Source: Synechococcus sp. CBW1002 (GTDB taxonomy: Bacteria; Cyanobacteriota; Cyanobacteriia; PCC-6307; Cyanobiaceae). From it: a stretch of 64,000 nucleotides of DNA. Position numbers and translations under genes: made by a program. The notes below the pieces were generated by a model. It was given only the letters and a program-made list of their open reading frames with translations. It had not been told where the DNA came from and searched no databases. Location of the stretch: assembly GCF_015840915.1 (NCBI RefSeq), contig NZ_CP060398.1:1364001-1428000 (forward strand). Reading direction: 5' to 3'. Positions 36,887-46,148 of this stretch are shown piece by piece; the first letter of the stretch is position 1; each line of letters opens with the position of its first letter.

Positions 36887-38245
36887 ATGGCCAAGTTCGA
36901 TGCTCACCTGAAGTGCTCGTTCTGCGGCAAGTCGCAGGAACAGGTGCGCAAGCTGATTGCAGGCCCAGGCGTCTACATCTGTGACGAGTGCATCGATCTC
37001 TGCAACGAGATTCTCGATGAGGAGCTTGTCGACGCGCCGGCGGGTGGTGCCAGCCGCAGCAGCCCGGAGAGCGGCCGCAAAAGCGTGGCCAAGAAGGCTC
37101 CCAAGCCGGCGCCGACCCTGGCTTCGATCCCCAAGCCCCAGCAGATCAAGACCTTTCTCGACCAGCAGGTGGTCGGCCAGGACGACGCCAAGAAGGTGCT
37201 CTCGGTCGCCGTGTACAACCACTACAAGCGCCTGGCCTGGCAGGGCGATGGCCAGGGAGAGACCGACCGCACCGCCACCCGGCTGCACAAGTCCAACATC
37301 CTGCTGATCGGCCCCACCGGCTGCGGCAAGACCCTGCTGGCCCAGACCCTGGCCGAGCTGCTGGATGTGCCCTTCGCCGTGGCGGACGCCACCACCCTCA
37401 CCGAAGCGGGCTATGTGGGCGAGGACGTGGAGAACATCCTGCTGCGCCTGCTGCAGAAGGCCGACATGGATGTGGAGGTGGCCCAGCGGGGGATCATCTA
37501 CATCGATGAGATCGACAAGATCTCCCGCAAGAGCGAGAACCCCTCGATCACCCGCGACGTTTCCGGTGAAGGCGTTCAGCAGGCGCTGCTGAAGATGCTG
37601 GAGGGCACGGTCGCCAACGTGCCACCCCAGGGGGGCCGTAAGCACCCCTATCAGGACTGCATCCAGATCGACACCAGCCAGATTCTGTTCATCTGCGGCG
37701 GCGCCTTCGTGGGCCTCGAAGATGTGGTGCAGCGGCGCATGGGCCGCAATGCGATCGGCTTCCTGCAGGCTGACGGACGGACCCGCCCTCGCGGCAAGGA
37801 CCATCAGGCCGCCCAGGTGCTGCGGCATCTGGAGCCGGACGATCTGGTGCGTTATGGCCTGATCCCCGAATTCATCGGCCGCCTGCCGGTGAGTGCCGTG
37901 CTCGAACCGCTCGATACCCGCGCCCTTGAGGCGATCCTCACCGAGCCGCGCGATGCCCTGGTCAAGCAGTTCCAGACCCTGCTGAGCATGGATGACGTGC
38001 ACCTGGAGTTCGAACCGGATGCGATTGAGGCGATCGCCATTGAGGCGCACCGCCGCAAGACCGGTGCCCGCGCCCTGCGCGGCATTGTGGAAGAGCTGAT
38101 GCTGGAGTTGATGTACGACCTGCCCTCCCGCCAGGACGTGAAGACTTTCACGATCAGCCGGAATCTGGTGGAGCAGCGCAGCCTGGCCAAGGTGGTGCCC
38201 TATCCCAGCAACCTCGACCGGGAGCAGAACGACAAGACCGCCTGA
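36887..38245 (+). CDS. clpX: Clp protease ATP-binding subunit ClpX
   Basis: The 452-residue AAA+ unfoldase selects substrates and threads them into ClpP. The N-terminal zinc-binding domain has four Cys: [15 protein letters not shown] and [10 protein letters not shown]. Walker A is [20 protein letters not shown], the pore loop [12 protein letters not shown] and Walker [14 protein letters not shown] sensor/ISAR region ([17 protein letters not shown]) and an IGF-loop-like stretch follow. The gene is 118 bases downstream of clpP on the same strand, forming a clpP-clpX unit, and is followed 14 bases later by the NC-domain gene. Confidence 0.97.
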   Translation: MAKFDAHLKCSFCGKSQEQVRKLIAGPGVYICDECIDLCNEILDEELVDAPAGGASRSSPESGRKSVAKKAPKPAPTLASIPKPQQIKTFLDQQVVGQDDAKKVLSVAVYNHYKRLAWQGDGQGETDRTATRLHKSNILLIGPTGCGKTLLAQTLAELLDVPFAVADATTLTEAGYVGEDVENILLRLLQKADMDVEVAQRGIIYIDEIDKISRKSENPSITRDVSGEGVQQALLKMLEGTVANVPPQGGRKHPYQDCIQIDTSQILFICGGAFVGLEDVVQRRMGRNAIGFLQADGRTRPRGKDHQAAQVLRHLEPDDLVRYGLIPEFIGRLPVSAVLEPLDTRALEAILTEPRDALVKQFQTLLSMDDVHLEFEPDAIEAIAIEAHRRKTGARALRGIVEELMLELMYDLPSRQDVKTFTISRNLVEQRSLAKVVPYPSNLDREQNDKTA

Positions 38246-38259
38246 CGGGGTAGCCGGCG

Positions 38260-38940
38260 ATGGCGGCAGCCGATCATCTTGAAGTTCCCCGCCAGCACGG
38301 TCTGTTCCATCACCACGGCATCGACCTCGGCGATGGCACGGTGGCCCACTACCTGGAGGGAAGGGCCATCCTGCGCAGCCCCCTGGAGGAGTTCAGCCGC
38401 GACCAGCCGGTGAGTCTGGTGACCTATCCACCGCAGGTCTGCTCCCCGTCTGGAGTGACCCTGCGGCGCGCCATGAGCCGGCTGGGGGAGCAGAACTACA
38501 ACCTGCTGTTCAACAACTGCGAGCACTTCGCCCACTGGTGCAAGACCGGGCGCCATCGCAGCGGCCAGGTGGAGGACTGGCTCCAGACCGGCAGCCGCGG
38601 CCTCCAGGCCTTCGGGCAGGTGGTGCCGGCAGCCCTGATCGGTGCCGTGCGCCTGCTGCTGAGCCAGGGTCTCAACCTCGATGCCCGGCAACTCGAGCAG
38701 GGGCGCGCCCTGGCCCTCAGAAGCCTCGAGCAGCTCGATGGGCTACGGCTCAACCTGCAGCGGCGGCTGGAGACCGAGCTGGCCAGGGCCGAGGAACGCT
38801 GGGGCCAGGGCAGTGGCGCCGGCAACGACCAGTTCGCGGCCCTGCGTCTGGCCGCCCAGAAGCTGGCCGATCAGCTCAGCGAGGTCGAGGAGCTGGAAGG
38901 GCGTCTGGAGCGGCTGCTGGAGCAGGGGGGCGGCCAGTAG
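38260..38940 (+). CDS. NC-domain (LRAT-like) protein
   Basis: The 226-residue protein contains a permuted papain-like NC domain. The His lies in QHGLFHHHGIDLGDGTVAHY and the catalytic Cys in NYNLLFNNCEHFAHWCKTGR, the arrangement seen in LRAT/HRASLS lipid acyltransferases and phospholipases. The C-terminal third (after about residue 110) is helical and probably coiled coil (RSLEQLDGLRLNLQRRLETE). No signal peptide is visible. It sits 14 bases after clpX and before dnaX on the same strand, so it is likely part of that operon. The substrate is unknown; family membership is better supported than function. Confidence 0.8.
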   Translation: MAAADHLEVPRQHGLFHHHGIDLGDGTVAHYLEGRAILRSPLEEFSRDQPVSLVTYPPQVCSPSGVTLRRAMSRLGEQNYNLLFNNCEHFAHWCKTGRHRSGQVEDWLQTGSRGLQAFGQVVPAALIGAVRLLLSQGLNLDARQLEQGRALALRSLEQLDGLRLNLQRRLETELARAEERWGQGSGAGNDQFAALRLAAQKLADQLSEVEELEGRLERLLEQGGGQ

Positions 38941-39027
38941 CCTCGGACTCCGGCCGCGTCATCCGGACGGCACGACGCAGCGAGCGGTGATGCAGCGATC
39001 AGGGATGCAGCGATCCATGAACCCGCC

Positions 39028-40992
39028 ATGAGCCAGGCGTACCAGCCGCTGCACCACAAGTACCGGCCCCAGCGCTTCGACCAGCTGGTGGGTCAGGAGG
39101 CGATCGCCGCCACCCTGGGCAATGCCCTGCGCACCGGCAGGATCGCGCCGGCCTACCTGTTCAGCGGCCCGCGTGGCACCGGCAAGACCTCCAGCGCCCG
39201 CATCCTGGCCCGCTCGCTCAACTGCATCGCCCATGCGGGTCCCACGCTCGAGCCCTGCGGCATCTGCGAGCTGTGCGTCGCGATCGCCGCGGGCAATGCC
39301 CTCGATGTGATCGAGATCGACGCCGCCTCCAATACCGGCGTCGACAACATCCGCGAGCTGATCGAACGTTCCCGCTTCGCGCCGGTGCAGGCCCGCTGGA
39401 AGGTCTACGTGGTGGACGAGTGCCACATGCTCTCCACCGCAGCCTTCAACGCCCTGCTCAAAACCCTCGAGGAGCCGCCGCCACGGGTGGTGTTCGTGCT
39501 CGCCACCACTGACCCCCAGCGGGTGCTGCCCACGATCCTGAGCCGCTGCCAGCGCTTCGATTTCCGCCGCATCCCCCTGGAGGCCCTCGAGCAGCACCTG
39601 CGCTGGATTGCCGAGCAGGAGTCGATCGGCATCACCCCCGAAGCGCTGCATGTGGTGTGCCAGCGGGCTCAGGGGGGATTGCGGGATGCGGAAAGCCTGC
39701 TCGATCAGCTCAGCCTGCTGCCCCCACCGATCGAGGCCGGTGCGGTCTGGGAGCTGCTGGGGGCCGTGCCCGAACAGGAGCTGCTGGAGCTGGCCGGTGC
39801 CATGGCGACATCGGAGCCGCTGGGGGTGATCGATGCCAGCCGCCAGTTGCTGGAACGGGGCCGCGAACCGGGGGCGGTGCTGCAGGGACTGGCCGGCCTG
39901 CTGCGTGATCTGGTGCTGGCCGGCGTGGCGCCGGAACGGCTCGAACTCACCAGTTTCTCGCCCCAGTTCCGGCCCCGGCTCCCAGAGCTGGCGCGGCAGA
40001 TCGGCAAGGCCCGCCTGCTGCAGTGGCAGGCGCAACTGCGCGGCAGCGAACAGCAACTGCGCCAGAGCGTGCAGCCGCGGCTGTGGCTGGAAGTGCTGCT
40101 GCTGGGTCTGCTGGCGGAGCCCACCATCACCGCCGCCGCAGTGCCCCCAAGGCCGGCCGTGGCCACGGCGACCGCGACGGGCACGGGCGCGGGCACGGGC
40201 ACAGTCGCAGGGAGCCGCACGGAATCATCCAAACCAGCCTCCACCTCCGAGCGCCCGACCCACCCCACGGACCAGCCAGTCGCCAGCCCGACACCGGCAC
40301 CCGCGGCAGCAGCCACTCCACCCCAGCCGATCGACACCACGACCGCCTTGCCGGAACTCTGGCAACAGATCCTGGCGGGGCTGGAACTGCCGTCGACCCG
40401 CATGCTGCTCTCCCAGCAGGCCCAGCTGGTGCGCCTCGACGGGCAACGAGCCGTGGTGCGGGTGGCCAGCACCTGGATCGCGATGGTCCAGAGCCGCCTG
40501 CCGCTGCTGGAGCGTGCGATCACGTCCGTTGTGGGCAGTCCGCGCCAACTGGTGCTGGAAAGCAGTGATCAGGGTCCGGCGGCCGGCGCCGAAACCAACC
40601 CGGCGGCCGCCGCTCCTTCACCGGCCCAGTCCTTCCACACCAGCGGCCGCTCCGTTCCGGGCCCATCCGCTGCCAGCGTGTCAGCAGCGCCTCGTCCCGA
40701 GGCGCTGCAAGTAAGGCCTGCGGCTCAGCCGGTTCGAGAGCCAGCTGGCTCACTGGCCCCTGATCCACAGCCGCAGGCCGCCAGCCCGGTGCCTCAGCCA
40801 ACCTCACCCTCCCAACAAGCAGCGACTCCGACGCCACCCCACACTGATCCTGGTGCTGGCCGACTGGATGAGAAGGCACGGCGACTGGCCGACTTCTTCC
40901 AGGGGGAAGTGGTGGAGTTGGACGCCCCCCTCGAGAGGGAGGAACCCTCGGTTGAACGTCTGGCGACAAGCCCCTCTGAGTTGACAACCTGA
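39028..40992 (+). CDS. dnaX: DNA polymerase III subunits gamma/tau
   Basis: The 654-residue clamp-loader ATPase begins YQPLHHKYRPQRFDQLVGQE. Walker A is AYLFSGPRGTGKTSSARILA, followed by zinc Cys in LEPCGICELC, Walker B WKVYVVDECHMLS and LKTLEEPPPRVVFVLATTD. The C-terminal half is an unstructured Pro/Thr/Ala-rich linker and a domain with LPELWQQILAGLELPSTRML and VRVASTWIAMVQSRLPLLE, the tau-type region for contact with the polymerase. There is no intein and no obvious slippery frameshift site. The gene follows the NC-domain gene by 87 bases and converges on a GT2 gene. Confidence 0.95.
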   Translation: MSQAYQPLHHKYRPQRFDQLVGQEAIAATLGNALRTGRIAPAYLFSGPRGTGKTSSARILARSLNCIAHAGPTLEPCGICELCVAIAAGNALDVIEIDAASNTGVDNIRELIERSRFAPVQARWKVYVVDECHMLSTAAFNALLKTLEEPPPRVVFVLATTDPQRVLPTILSRCQRFDFRRIPLEALEQHLRWIAEQESIGITPEALHVVCQRAQGGLRDAESLLDQLSLLPPPIEAGAVWELLGAVPEQELLELAGAMATSEPLGVIDASRQLLERGREPGAVLQGLAGLLRDLVLAGVAPERLELTSFSPQFRPRLPELARQIGKARLLQWQAQLRGSEQQLRQSVQPRLWLEVLLLGLLAEPTITAAAVPPRPAVATATATGTGAGTGTVAGSRTESSKPASTSERPTHPTDQPVASPTPAPAAAATPPQPIDTTTALPELWQQILAGLELPSTRMLLSQQAQLVRLDGQRAVVRVASTWIAMVQSRLPLLERAITSVVGSPRQLVLESSDQGPAAGAETNPAAAAPSPAQSFHTSGRSVPGPSAASVSAAPRPEALQVRPAAQPVREPAGSLAPDPQPQAASPVPQPTSPSQQAATPTPPHTDPGAGRLDEKARRLADFFQGEVVELDAPLEREEPSVERLATSPSELTT

Positions 40993-41043
40993 GCTGCGCT
41001 CCGAGGTTGCTCGCGTCGGGTTCAAGGCCGCGCTGGAGGTGCT

Positions 41044-42438
41044 CTAACTGCTGACGGCCTCTTCGACACTGGCGTCATCGCCGAGGTGCAGGGTCTTGAC
41101 CCAGACCAGGCGCTTCGGCAGCACAGCCATACGCAGGGTCACCCAGGGGATCACCACGAACCAGTGCACTAGATAGAGGATGCCCAGACCCATGGCCAGC
41201 GGACCCATGGCCGGCAGGGCAGGCCCCTCGCTGGGACGCCGGCAGCCGCTCACGATCGCCAGGCCGGAGAGACCGAGGGCCACGATCGAGAGCGGCCAGA
41301 TCGTGGGCAGGGTGCGGGTGATCAGAGCGCCGGCCAGATCCGCGATCGAGACCACCGGCAGCATGTACTGCAGGAGGAAGAAGCAGGTCAGATCAAGTTT
41401 CTGGCTGAAACGGAGCGGCCCGAACACCAGGCCCTGGCCGTAGTCGAAGAAGCGTTGCAGGCCCCCTTCCGCCCACCGCTGCCGCTGGCGCCAGAGGGCG
41501 GCGAGGCTGAGCACCGCCTCCTCCTCCACCGGCGGATCCCAGAACACGCCGATCGGCTGGTTGGCCAGCAGCAAGCGGAAGCTGAGATCGAGGTCGTCGG
41601 TCACCGTGGCCTCGTTGAAGCCGCCGCAGGCCTGCACGGCTTCGCGCAGCAACAGCTGGCCGTTGCCGCGCAGCTCGGGCACACCGCCCACCGACAGGCG
41701 CCCCTCCTGGATCACCGCATCGAGTGCCATCTCCATGGCCTGGGCGCGGGTGAGCAGGTTGACAGGGCCATTCACCACCGCCTTGCGCAGCTGCACCGCC
41801 GACCAGCCACCGGCCTCGGCGGCGGGAATGACCCTCTCGAGCAGGTCAGGCTGCAGGCCGGCATCGGCATCGAGCACCAGCATCCAGCGGCCCCGCAGCT
41901 GGGTCATCACCTCGTTGAGGGCGCCCGATTTGCCCCCACCCGCATCGCGGGGGCGCCGCAGCACCCGCAACAGCGGCGTGGTCTGCTCCAGCTCCCGTAG
42001 CAGCTCGGGAGTGGCATCGTCGCTGCCGTCGTCGATCACCCAGAGCCGCAACTGGCCCTCCGGATAGCGCAGCTGCCGGATCCGATCCACCAGACGACCG
42101 ATGACGGCCTGCTCGTCGCGGGCGGCCACCACAAGATCCACTGCCGGCAGATCGATGGCTGGCAAGTCCCCCGCAGACGCGTCCACACTGCGGCGAGCCT
42201 GACGCAGAGCCTGGAGCAGCACCGTGCGCAGGCTGTAACCGCCCAGCAGCACCGCCAGGCTGAGCGCAGGCAGAAGGCTGCGCTCAGCTGCCAGCCAGTG
42301 GGGTGCGAGCCCGGCCCAGGTGCAGCCCAGCAGGAACAGTGCCGATTTGGCGCGGCGATCTCTGCCAGTGCTGGCAATGCCAACGCCGGCATTGGCACTG
42401 TCGCTGGCAGTGGCGCTGTCGCCGGCAGCCATGGACAC
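41044..42438 (-). CDS. Membrane family 2 glycosyltransferase, possibly monoglucosyldiacylglycerol synthase
   Basis: The 464-residue protein has two N-terminal hydrophobic segments, a GT-A domain, and about three C-terminal membrane helices. GT2 signatures are VDLVVAARDEQAVIGRLVDR, LWVIDDGSDDATPELL, GRWMLVLDADAGLQPDLLER, TVTDDLDLSFRLL and the QxxRW motif in RQRQRWAEGGLQRFFDY, as in processive-type membrane transferases. The overall layout and length match cyanobacterial beta-monoglucosyldiacylglycerol synthase (about 480 residues), the first enzyme of galactolipid synthesis, but a related polysaccharide synthase is possible. It is downstream of the SpoIID-like gene and probably in its operon. 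Confidence 0.72.
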   Translation of the reverse strand: MSMAAGDSATASDSANAGVGIASTGRDRRAKSALFLLGCTWAGLAPHWLAAERSLLPALSLAVLLGGYSLRTVLLQALRQARRSVDASAGDLPAIDLPAVDLVVAARDEQAVIGRLVDRIRQLRYPEGQLRLWVIDDGSDDATPELLRELEQTTPLLRVLRRPRDAGGGKSGALNEVMTQLRGRWMLVLDADAGLQPDLLERVIPAAEAGGWSAVQLRKAVVNGPVNLLTRAQAMEMALDAVIQEGRLSVGGVPELRGNGQLLLREAVQACGGFNEATVTDDLDLSFRLLLANQPIGVFWDPPVEEEAVLSLAALWRQRQRWAEGGLQRFFDYGQGLVFGPLRFSQKLDLTCFFLLQYMLPVVSIADLAGALITRTLPTIWPLSIVALGLSGLAIVSGCRRPSEGPALPAMGPLAMGLGILYLVHWFVVIPWVTLRMAVLPKRLVWVKTLHLGDDASVEEAVSS

Positions 42439-42456
42439 CCCGTGAGTGGCCAGACT

Positions 42457-44136
42457 TTAAGGGTGACGCTCCGGAATCACAGGCGGAGCCTCGGACTGAA
42501 GACCCGTCAGCGGCACCAGTGCCGTGCCCGGGTAGTAATGCTGCAGGATCCGCTGCAGGCCCCAGCCACGGCGCGCCAGATCAATGGCGCCGGCCTGGGA
42601 CAGGCCGGCGCCATGGCCGAAGCCGCCCCCCACGACACGCCACTGGCCCGCCGCCACGGGCCGCACCTCGAACAGGGTGCTGGGCAATGTGCGCAGGTTG
42701 CGGCGGATCGCATCGAGCCGCAGCACTGTGGAGTCGCCACTGCCGACAATCTCCAGGGCCAGCACCCGGCCACTGGGGCCCCGCTCCAGCACCCGCACAC
42801 TGCGCGGCTCACCGAGCCTTGGGGCCACTCCGCGCAGAGCCGCACTGATCTGGGCGGCGGTCAGCTGGCGCTGCCAGCGGAAGACGGGATGGCTGGCTCC
42901 ATAGGCGGCCCCTCCCTGGCGCAGCAGCAGGGCAAGGCCCTCCTGCTGAAGAGGCAGCGGCAGTGAGGCCTGCAACGCGGCTGGTCCATCCACGAAAGAC
43001 TGCAGATACGGGAGAGGCTCTCCACTCCACCCTTCCTCGAAGCCTGCCGCTACCCCACCGTTGGTGGCGTGATAGACGGCATGAATCGGCCGGCCGGCGT
43101 AACTGAGCACCTGGTGGCGGGTGCTGGCGATCGCCTGGCGAACCGCCGCGCCGGCCTGGCGTGGATCGCTGTAGACCTGGCACTGGGTGTCAGCACAGAG
43201 GTGATAGCCATCCACCCCATAGCGATGCTGGTTGCGCAGCGCCCAGGTGCGCGCCAGCACGGCCTGGGCCGCCAGGGCTGCTGCCGGCGAACCGGCTCCG
43301 ATTTCATGGGGCACCACGCCCTCGAGATAACGCTCGAGCGGCGCCTCCTCCAGCAGTGACCAGCTGCCGTAGGCATCGGGTTGCAGGCGGAAGGGACCGC
43401 CGTACACGCCGTTCTGCCAGCGCAGCCCACCAGGGGCCTCGATCCGGATCGGCTCCTGAAGTGGCCGTGCACCGTCGGCCGGCCGCAGCTCCGGTACCCA
43501 GCGACCCGGCAGCCGGCGTTCCTGCAGCCGGGGATGCAACCCCAGGGGTGGCAGGGCGGAGGCGGGTGCCCACACCTCCCAGTCGCCCGGGTGCGCGATC
43601 ACGGCTGCCACACCAAGCTGGCGCCACTGGTCAGCAGCCTGCTCGGCACTCTCGAAACTGGCGAACGGCCCGAGCACCTGGCGCCGCCAGATCCGGGGCT
43701 GGGCCAGGGGCTGCCAGCGCCAGTGCACCAGCAGATCGGCCCCCTGGACTCTGTGGCCGGCCGCATCGGTGAGGATGAGGCCACCGCGGGCGCTGCGCAG
43801 CCGCAGCGGCGGTGGCACCGGGCCAGCAGCCTGGCTTGCGGGGGCGAGCCGGGCGGCCAGGGCCACCCAGAGACGCGGATCCCGTGGATCGGGGTTTGGC
43901 GGCGGTGGCACGGGCCAGTGCAGTTCCGACTCCATGGCCACAGTCCCCGGCGGGGGTGGAGCCGCCGGGACCGCCATGGTGGGACCTGCTGCCGGGGTTG
44001 ATGCGGATGAGGCGTGATCGGTGGGAAGCGAGGCCCGGCAGCCCCCTCCAGCCAGCATGAGGGGCACCAGTGCACTGACCGCGAGACCCCGCAACGGCGG
44101 TGAAGAAGAGGCAAGGAGACGGGGGGCTGCAGCCAT
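42457..44136 (-). CDS. SpoIID/LytB-domain protein with signal peptide
   Basis: I chose ATG 44136 since a signal-peptide-like start follows (LRGLAVSALVPLMLAGGGC); the frame is open further but lies antisense to ribosomal protein genes. Of 559 residues, about residues 145-190 resemble a SPOR-like repeat (VLGPFASFESAEQAADQWRQ), and a SpoIID domain follows from about residue 250 with LERYLEGVVPHEIGAGSPAA, AQAVLARTWALRNQHRYG, and VYHATNGGVAAGFEEGW. The Cys at the end of the signal peptide (GGGC) is only a weak lipobox. SpoIID is a lytic transglycosylase of peptidoglycan in spore formers; in cyanobacteria a wall-remodelling role is inferred. It starts 72 bases from rpmI, divergently. Confidence 0.8.
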   Translation of the reverse strand: MAAAPRLLASSSPPLRGLAVSALVPLMLAGGGCRASLPTDHASSASTPAAGPTMAVPAAPPPPGTVAMESELHWPVPPPPNPDPRDPRLWVALAARLAPASQAAGPVPPPLRLRSARGGLILTDAAGHRVQGADLLVHWRWQPLAQPRIWRRQVLGPFASFESAEQAADQWRQLGVAAVIAHPGDWEVWAPASALPPLGLHPRLQERRLPGRWVPELRPADGARPLQEPIRIEAPGGLRWQNGVYGGPFRLQPDAYGSWSLLEEAPLERYLEGVVPHEIGAGSPAAALAAQAVLARTWALRNQHRYGVDGYHLCADTQCQVYSDPRQAGAAVRQAIASTRHQVLSYAGRPIHAVYHATNGGVAAGFEEGWSGEPLPYLQSFVDGPAALQASLPLPLQQEGLALLLRQGGAAYGASHPVFRWQRQLTAAQISAALRGVAPRLGEPRSVRVLERGPSGRVLALEIVGSGDSTVLRLDAIRRNLRTLPSTLFEVRPVAAGQWRVVGGGFGHGAGLSQAGAIDLARRGWGLQRILQHYYPGTALVPLTGLQSEAPPVIPERHP

Positions 44137-44208
44137 GGATGAGTTGGGTTGCTTGGCGAATGGGAGGTTCGCGTCGTACTTTGCTTGTTTGCGTCCGCGC
44201 CGCGAGAC

Positions 44209-44406
44209 ATGCCGAAGCTCAAGACCCGCAAAGCTGCCGCCAAGCGGTTCAAGGTCACCGGCAGCGGCAAATTCATGCGCCGGCGCGCCTTCCACAACCA
44301 CCTGCTCGATCACAAGAGCCCGAAGCGGAAGCGCTATCTCGGCACGATGGCCGTGGTGGATGAGCGCGACGCCGAAAACGTGGCCCGCATGATGCCTTAC
44401 GCCTGA
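44209..44406 (+). CDS. rpmI: 50S ribosomal protein L35
   Basis: The 65-residue basic protein starts [20 protein letters not shown], the family hallmark, and continues with [20 protein letters not shown]. Its length is normal. It assembles into the large ribosomal subunit. The next gene, rplT, follows after 55 bases, the usual L35-L20 pair; infC is not adjacent here. Because L20 represses this operon in E. coli through an mRNA structure, similar control is possible, but no such structure could be confirmed by reading. Confidence 0.97.
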   Translation: MPKLKTRKAAAKRFKVTGSGKFMRRRAFHNHLLDHKSPKRKRYLGTMAVVDERDAENVARMMPYA

Positions 44407-44461
44407 GCCAGCAGCGTCCGGCTCGCCTGATTCCTGATCCTTTTCAACCCGATTCCTCCCC

Positions 44462-44809
44462 ATGGCCCGCGTCAAGAGGGGCAACGTAGCCCGCAAACGT
44501 CGCAATAAGATTCTTCGCCTGGCCCGGGGTTTCCGCGGCGGTAACGGCTCGTTGTTCCGCACCGCCAACCAGCGGGTGATGAAGGCTCTCTGTAACGCCT
44601 ATCGGGATCGCCGTCGCCGCAAGCGCGATTTCCGTCGTCTCTGGATCGCCCGCATCAACGCCGCCGCCCGCATCAACGGCCTCAGCTACAGCCGCTTGAT
44701 GGGTGGTCTCAAGAAGGCAGACGTGCGTCTCAACCGCAAGATGCTGGCCCAGCTTGCTGTGGTCGATCCCAGCAGCTTCTCCAGCGTCGCCAGCGCCGTC
44801 AAGGCCTGA
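44462..44809 (+). CDS. rplT: 50S ribosomal protein L20
   Basis: The 115-residue protein begins [20 protein letters not shown] and has the typical [20 protein letters not shown] stretch and the conserved C-terminal LAVVDPSSF. It binds 23S rRNA early in assembly. The ATG is preceded by a pyrimidine-rich stretch instead of a clear Shine-Dalgarno, as is common for such genes in cyanobacteria. A TPR protein follows 17 bases later on the same strand. Confidence 0.97.
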   Translation: MARVKRGNVARKRRNKILRLARGFRGGNGSLFRTANQRVMKALCNAYRDRRRRKRDFRRLWIARINAAARINGLSYSRLMGGLKKADVRLNRKMLAQLAVVDPSSFSSVASAVKA

Positions 44810-44826
44810 CGGCGGCGGTCGGCCCG

Positions 44827-45381
44827 ATGGATCTTCTTCTGCCTCAGGCTTACCTGCTCGGTCTGGTGGTGCTGCTCGGAGGTGCCGCTGTCGTGGTGAC
44901 CCGCCAGATCCTGCGGGTCCGGCGGGATGAGTCAACCCTGGCCCGGCTTGAGGGTGCGGGAGTCGAACAGGATGCTGCCAATCTGTACGAGCTTGGCTCC
45001 GTGCAGCTGCGCAAACGGCTCTATGGCCAGGCGGTTGACACCCTGAAGCGGGCCCTCAAACAGGTGGATGGCGAACAATCCCCTGGTGAGGCCAGGGCTC
45101 TGATTGCCAACGCGATCGGCTTCGGCCTGGCTGCTCAGGGACAGTACAAATCCGCGATTCGTCATTACGAATCTGCTCTGCGTGCCAAGCCGGATTATCC
45201 GGTGGCACTCAACAATGTCGCTTTCGCCCTCGAGAAGCAGCAGAAACTCGAGGAAGCCTGCGAGGCCTACAAGCAGGCCCTCACTCTCGATCCCTCCAAC
45301 AAGACGGCCCTGCGCCGGTTGAAGCGACTGGAGCGCAGTCAATCAGCTCTCAAGACCAGCGTTCCCAATCCAGAAACCTGA
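44827..45381 (+). CDS. Membrane-anchored TPR protein
   Basis: The 184-residue protein starts with a single hydrophobic helix (YLLGLVVLLGGAAVVVTRQI), so it is likely N-terminally anchored with the rest cytoplasmic or lumenal. Residues about 50-170 form three to four TPR-type helical pairs, for example NLYELGSVQLRKRLYGQAVD, then SAIRHYESALRAKPDYPVAL and ACEAYKQALTLDPSNKTALR, the last two in canonical TPR form. TPR proteins of this kind are scaffolds, often in photosystem assembly in cyanobacteria. It follows rplT by 17 bases and is probably co-transcribed. A specific function is not recognisable. Confidence 0.8.
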   Translation: MDLLLPQAYLLGLVVLLGGAAVVVTRQILRVRRDESTLARLEGAGVEQDAANLYELGSVQLRKRLYGQAVDTLKRALKQVDGEQSPGEARALIANAIGFGLAAQGQYKSAIRHYESALRAKPDYPVALNNVAFALEKQQKLEEACEAYKQALTLDPSNKTALRRLKRLERSQSALKTSVPNPET

Positions 45382-45550
45382 AGCTGTCACTCCCTCAGTG
45401 CAGCCGTCGGGACTGCTCATCTGTCTGCGGCCACAGAATCCAGGCGCTGCCCACAGAGTCCAGTCACCGAAGTGCTCGCCCAGGGGTCGACGAGGCCACG
45501 GCCACCCCATCAGCAGGGCAGCCTGGGCCTGCGCTCTCGACTTCAGTCAG

Positions 45551-46114
45551 TCACCAGAGTCCGCGGATCGGCGTCCTTACGGCGGCAGGGGCTGCAGGCA
45601 TGGAAACGTTGTTCACGGCAGGCTGCAGCTCTAAGCGACCTCCCATGCCGGTGAGGCGGGGGGCGTTCCATCCACTCAGCTGAAGACCCTGCAGCCCCTG
45701 GAACTCGCCACCGGCCTCCAGGCCGGCAACGTCGCATTTGCTGCAGAGCAGCAACAGATCAATCTGATCAGACTTGGCATTGAGATTCCCCTGCACAGGC
45801 CAGGTGACGGAGCCCACGGTGATCTGGCCACGCAGGTCGACCATCTGGCCGATGGCGGTGGTGGAGGCCAGGCGCAGATCCACGGAAACCGGAGCACCGC
45901 CGAAGGGCTGGTAGCTCCCGACCCAGTCCCGCGGCATCTGCTGGGCCATCACCAGGGCCCGGGCGATCGGATCAAAGGTCTCCACCGGCTCAAACACACC
46001 CAGGACCGGGGAGGACCCATAGGGCGCGGGCGTGGTGAAGGGAACGAAGTCGTTCCGGGGCGGGGCCGGCGTCGCCGTGAGAGGCATGGCGGCCAGCAGC
46101 AGGGCGAGCGGCAT
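45551..46114 (-). CDS. Secreted or exported protein of unknown function
   Basis: The 187-residue protein has a hydrophobic signal-like start (MPLALLLAAMPLTATPAPP) with no charged n-region, and a Gly/Ala-rich C-terminal half with LRGQITVGSVTWPVQGNLNA and LELQPAVNNVSMP. I do not recognise a family. The ATG at 46114 is 34 bases from the left end of the IS5-type element, so its normal promoter or a longer N-terminus could have been displaced; the frame is open back to the IS end without another ATG. Two Cys in LLLCSKCDVAGLE may form a disulfide or metal site. Confidence 0.6.
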   Translation of the reverse strand: MPLALLLAAMPLTATPAPPRNDFVPFTTPAPYGSSPVLGVFEPVETFDPIARALVMAQQMPRDWVGSYQPFGGAPVSVDLRLASTTAIGQMVDLRGQITVGSVTWPVQGNLNAKSDQIDLLLLCSKCDVAGLEAGGEFQGLQGLQLSGWNAPRLTGMGGRLELQPAVNNVSMPAAPAAVRTPIRGLW

Positions 46115-46148
46115 GGAATGGAGTGGATCGTGAGGTCCAAGGCTATAG

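Noticed and set aside
39028-40992. Intein or programmed frameshift in dnaX
   Set aside because: The ATPase and zinc motifs run without interruption and no A-rich slippery site with a stem was found.
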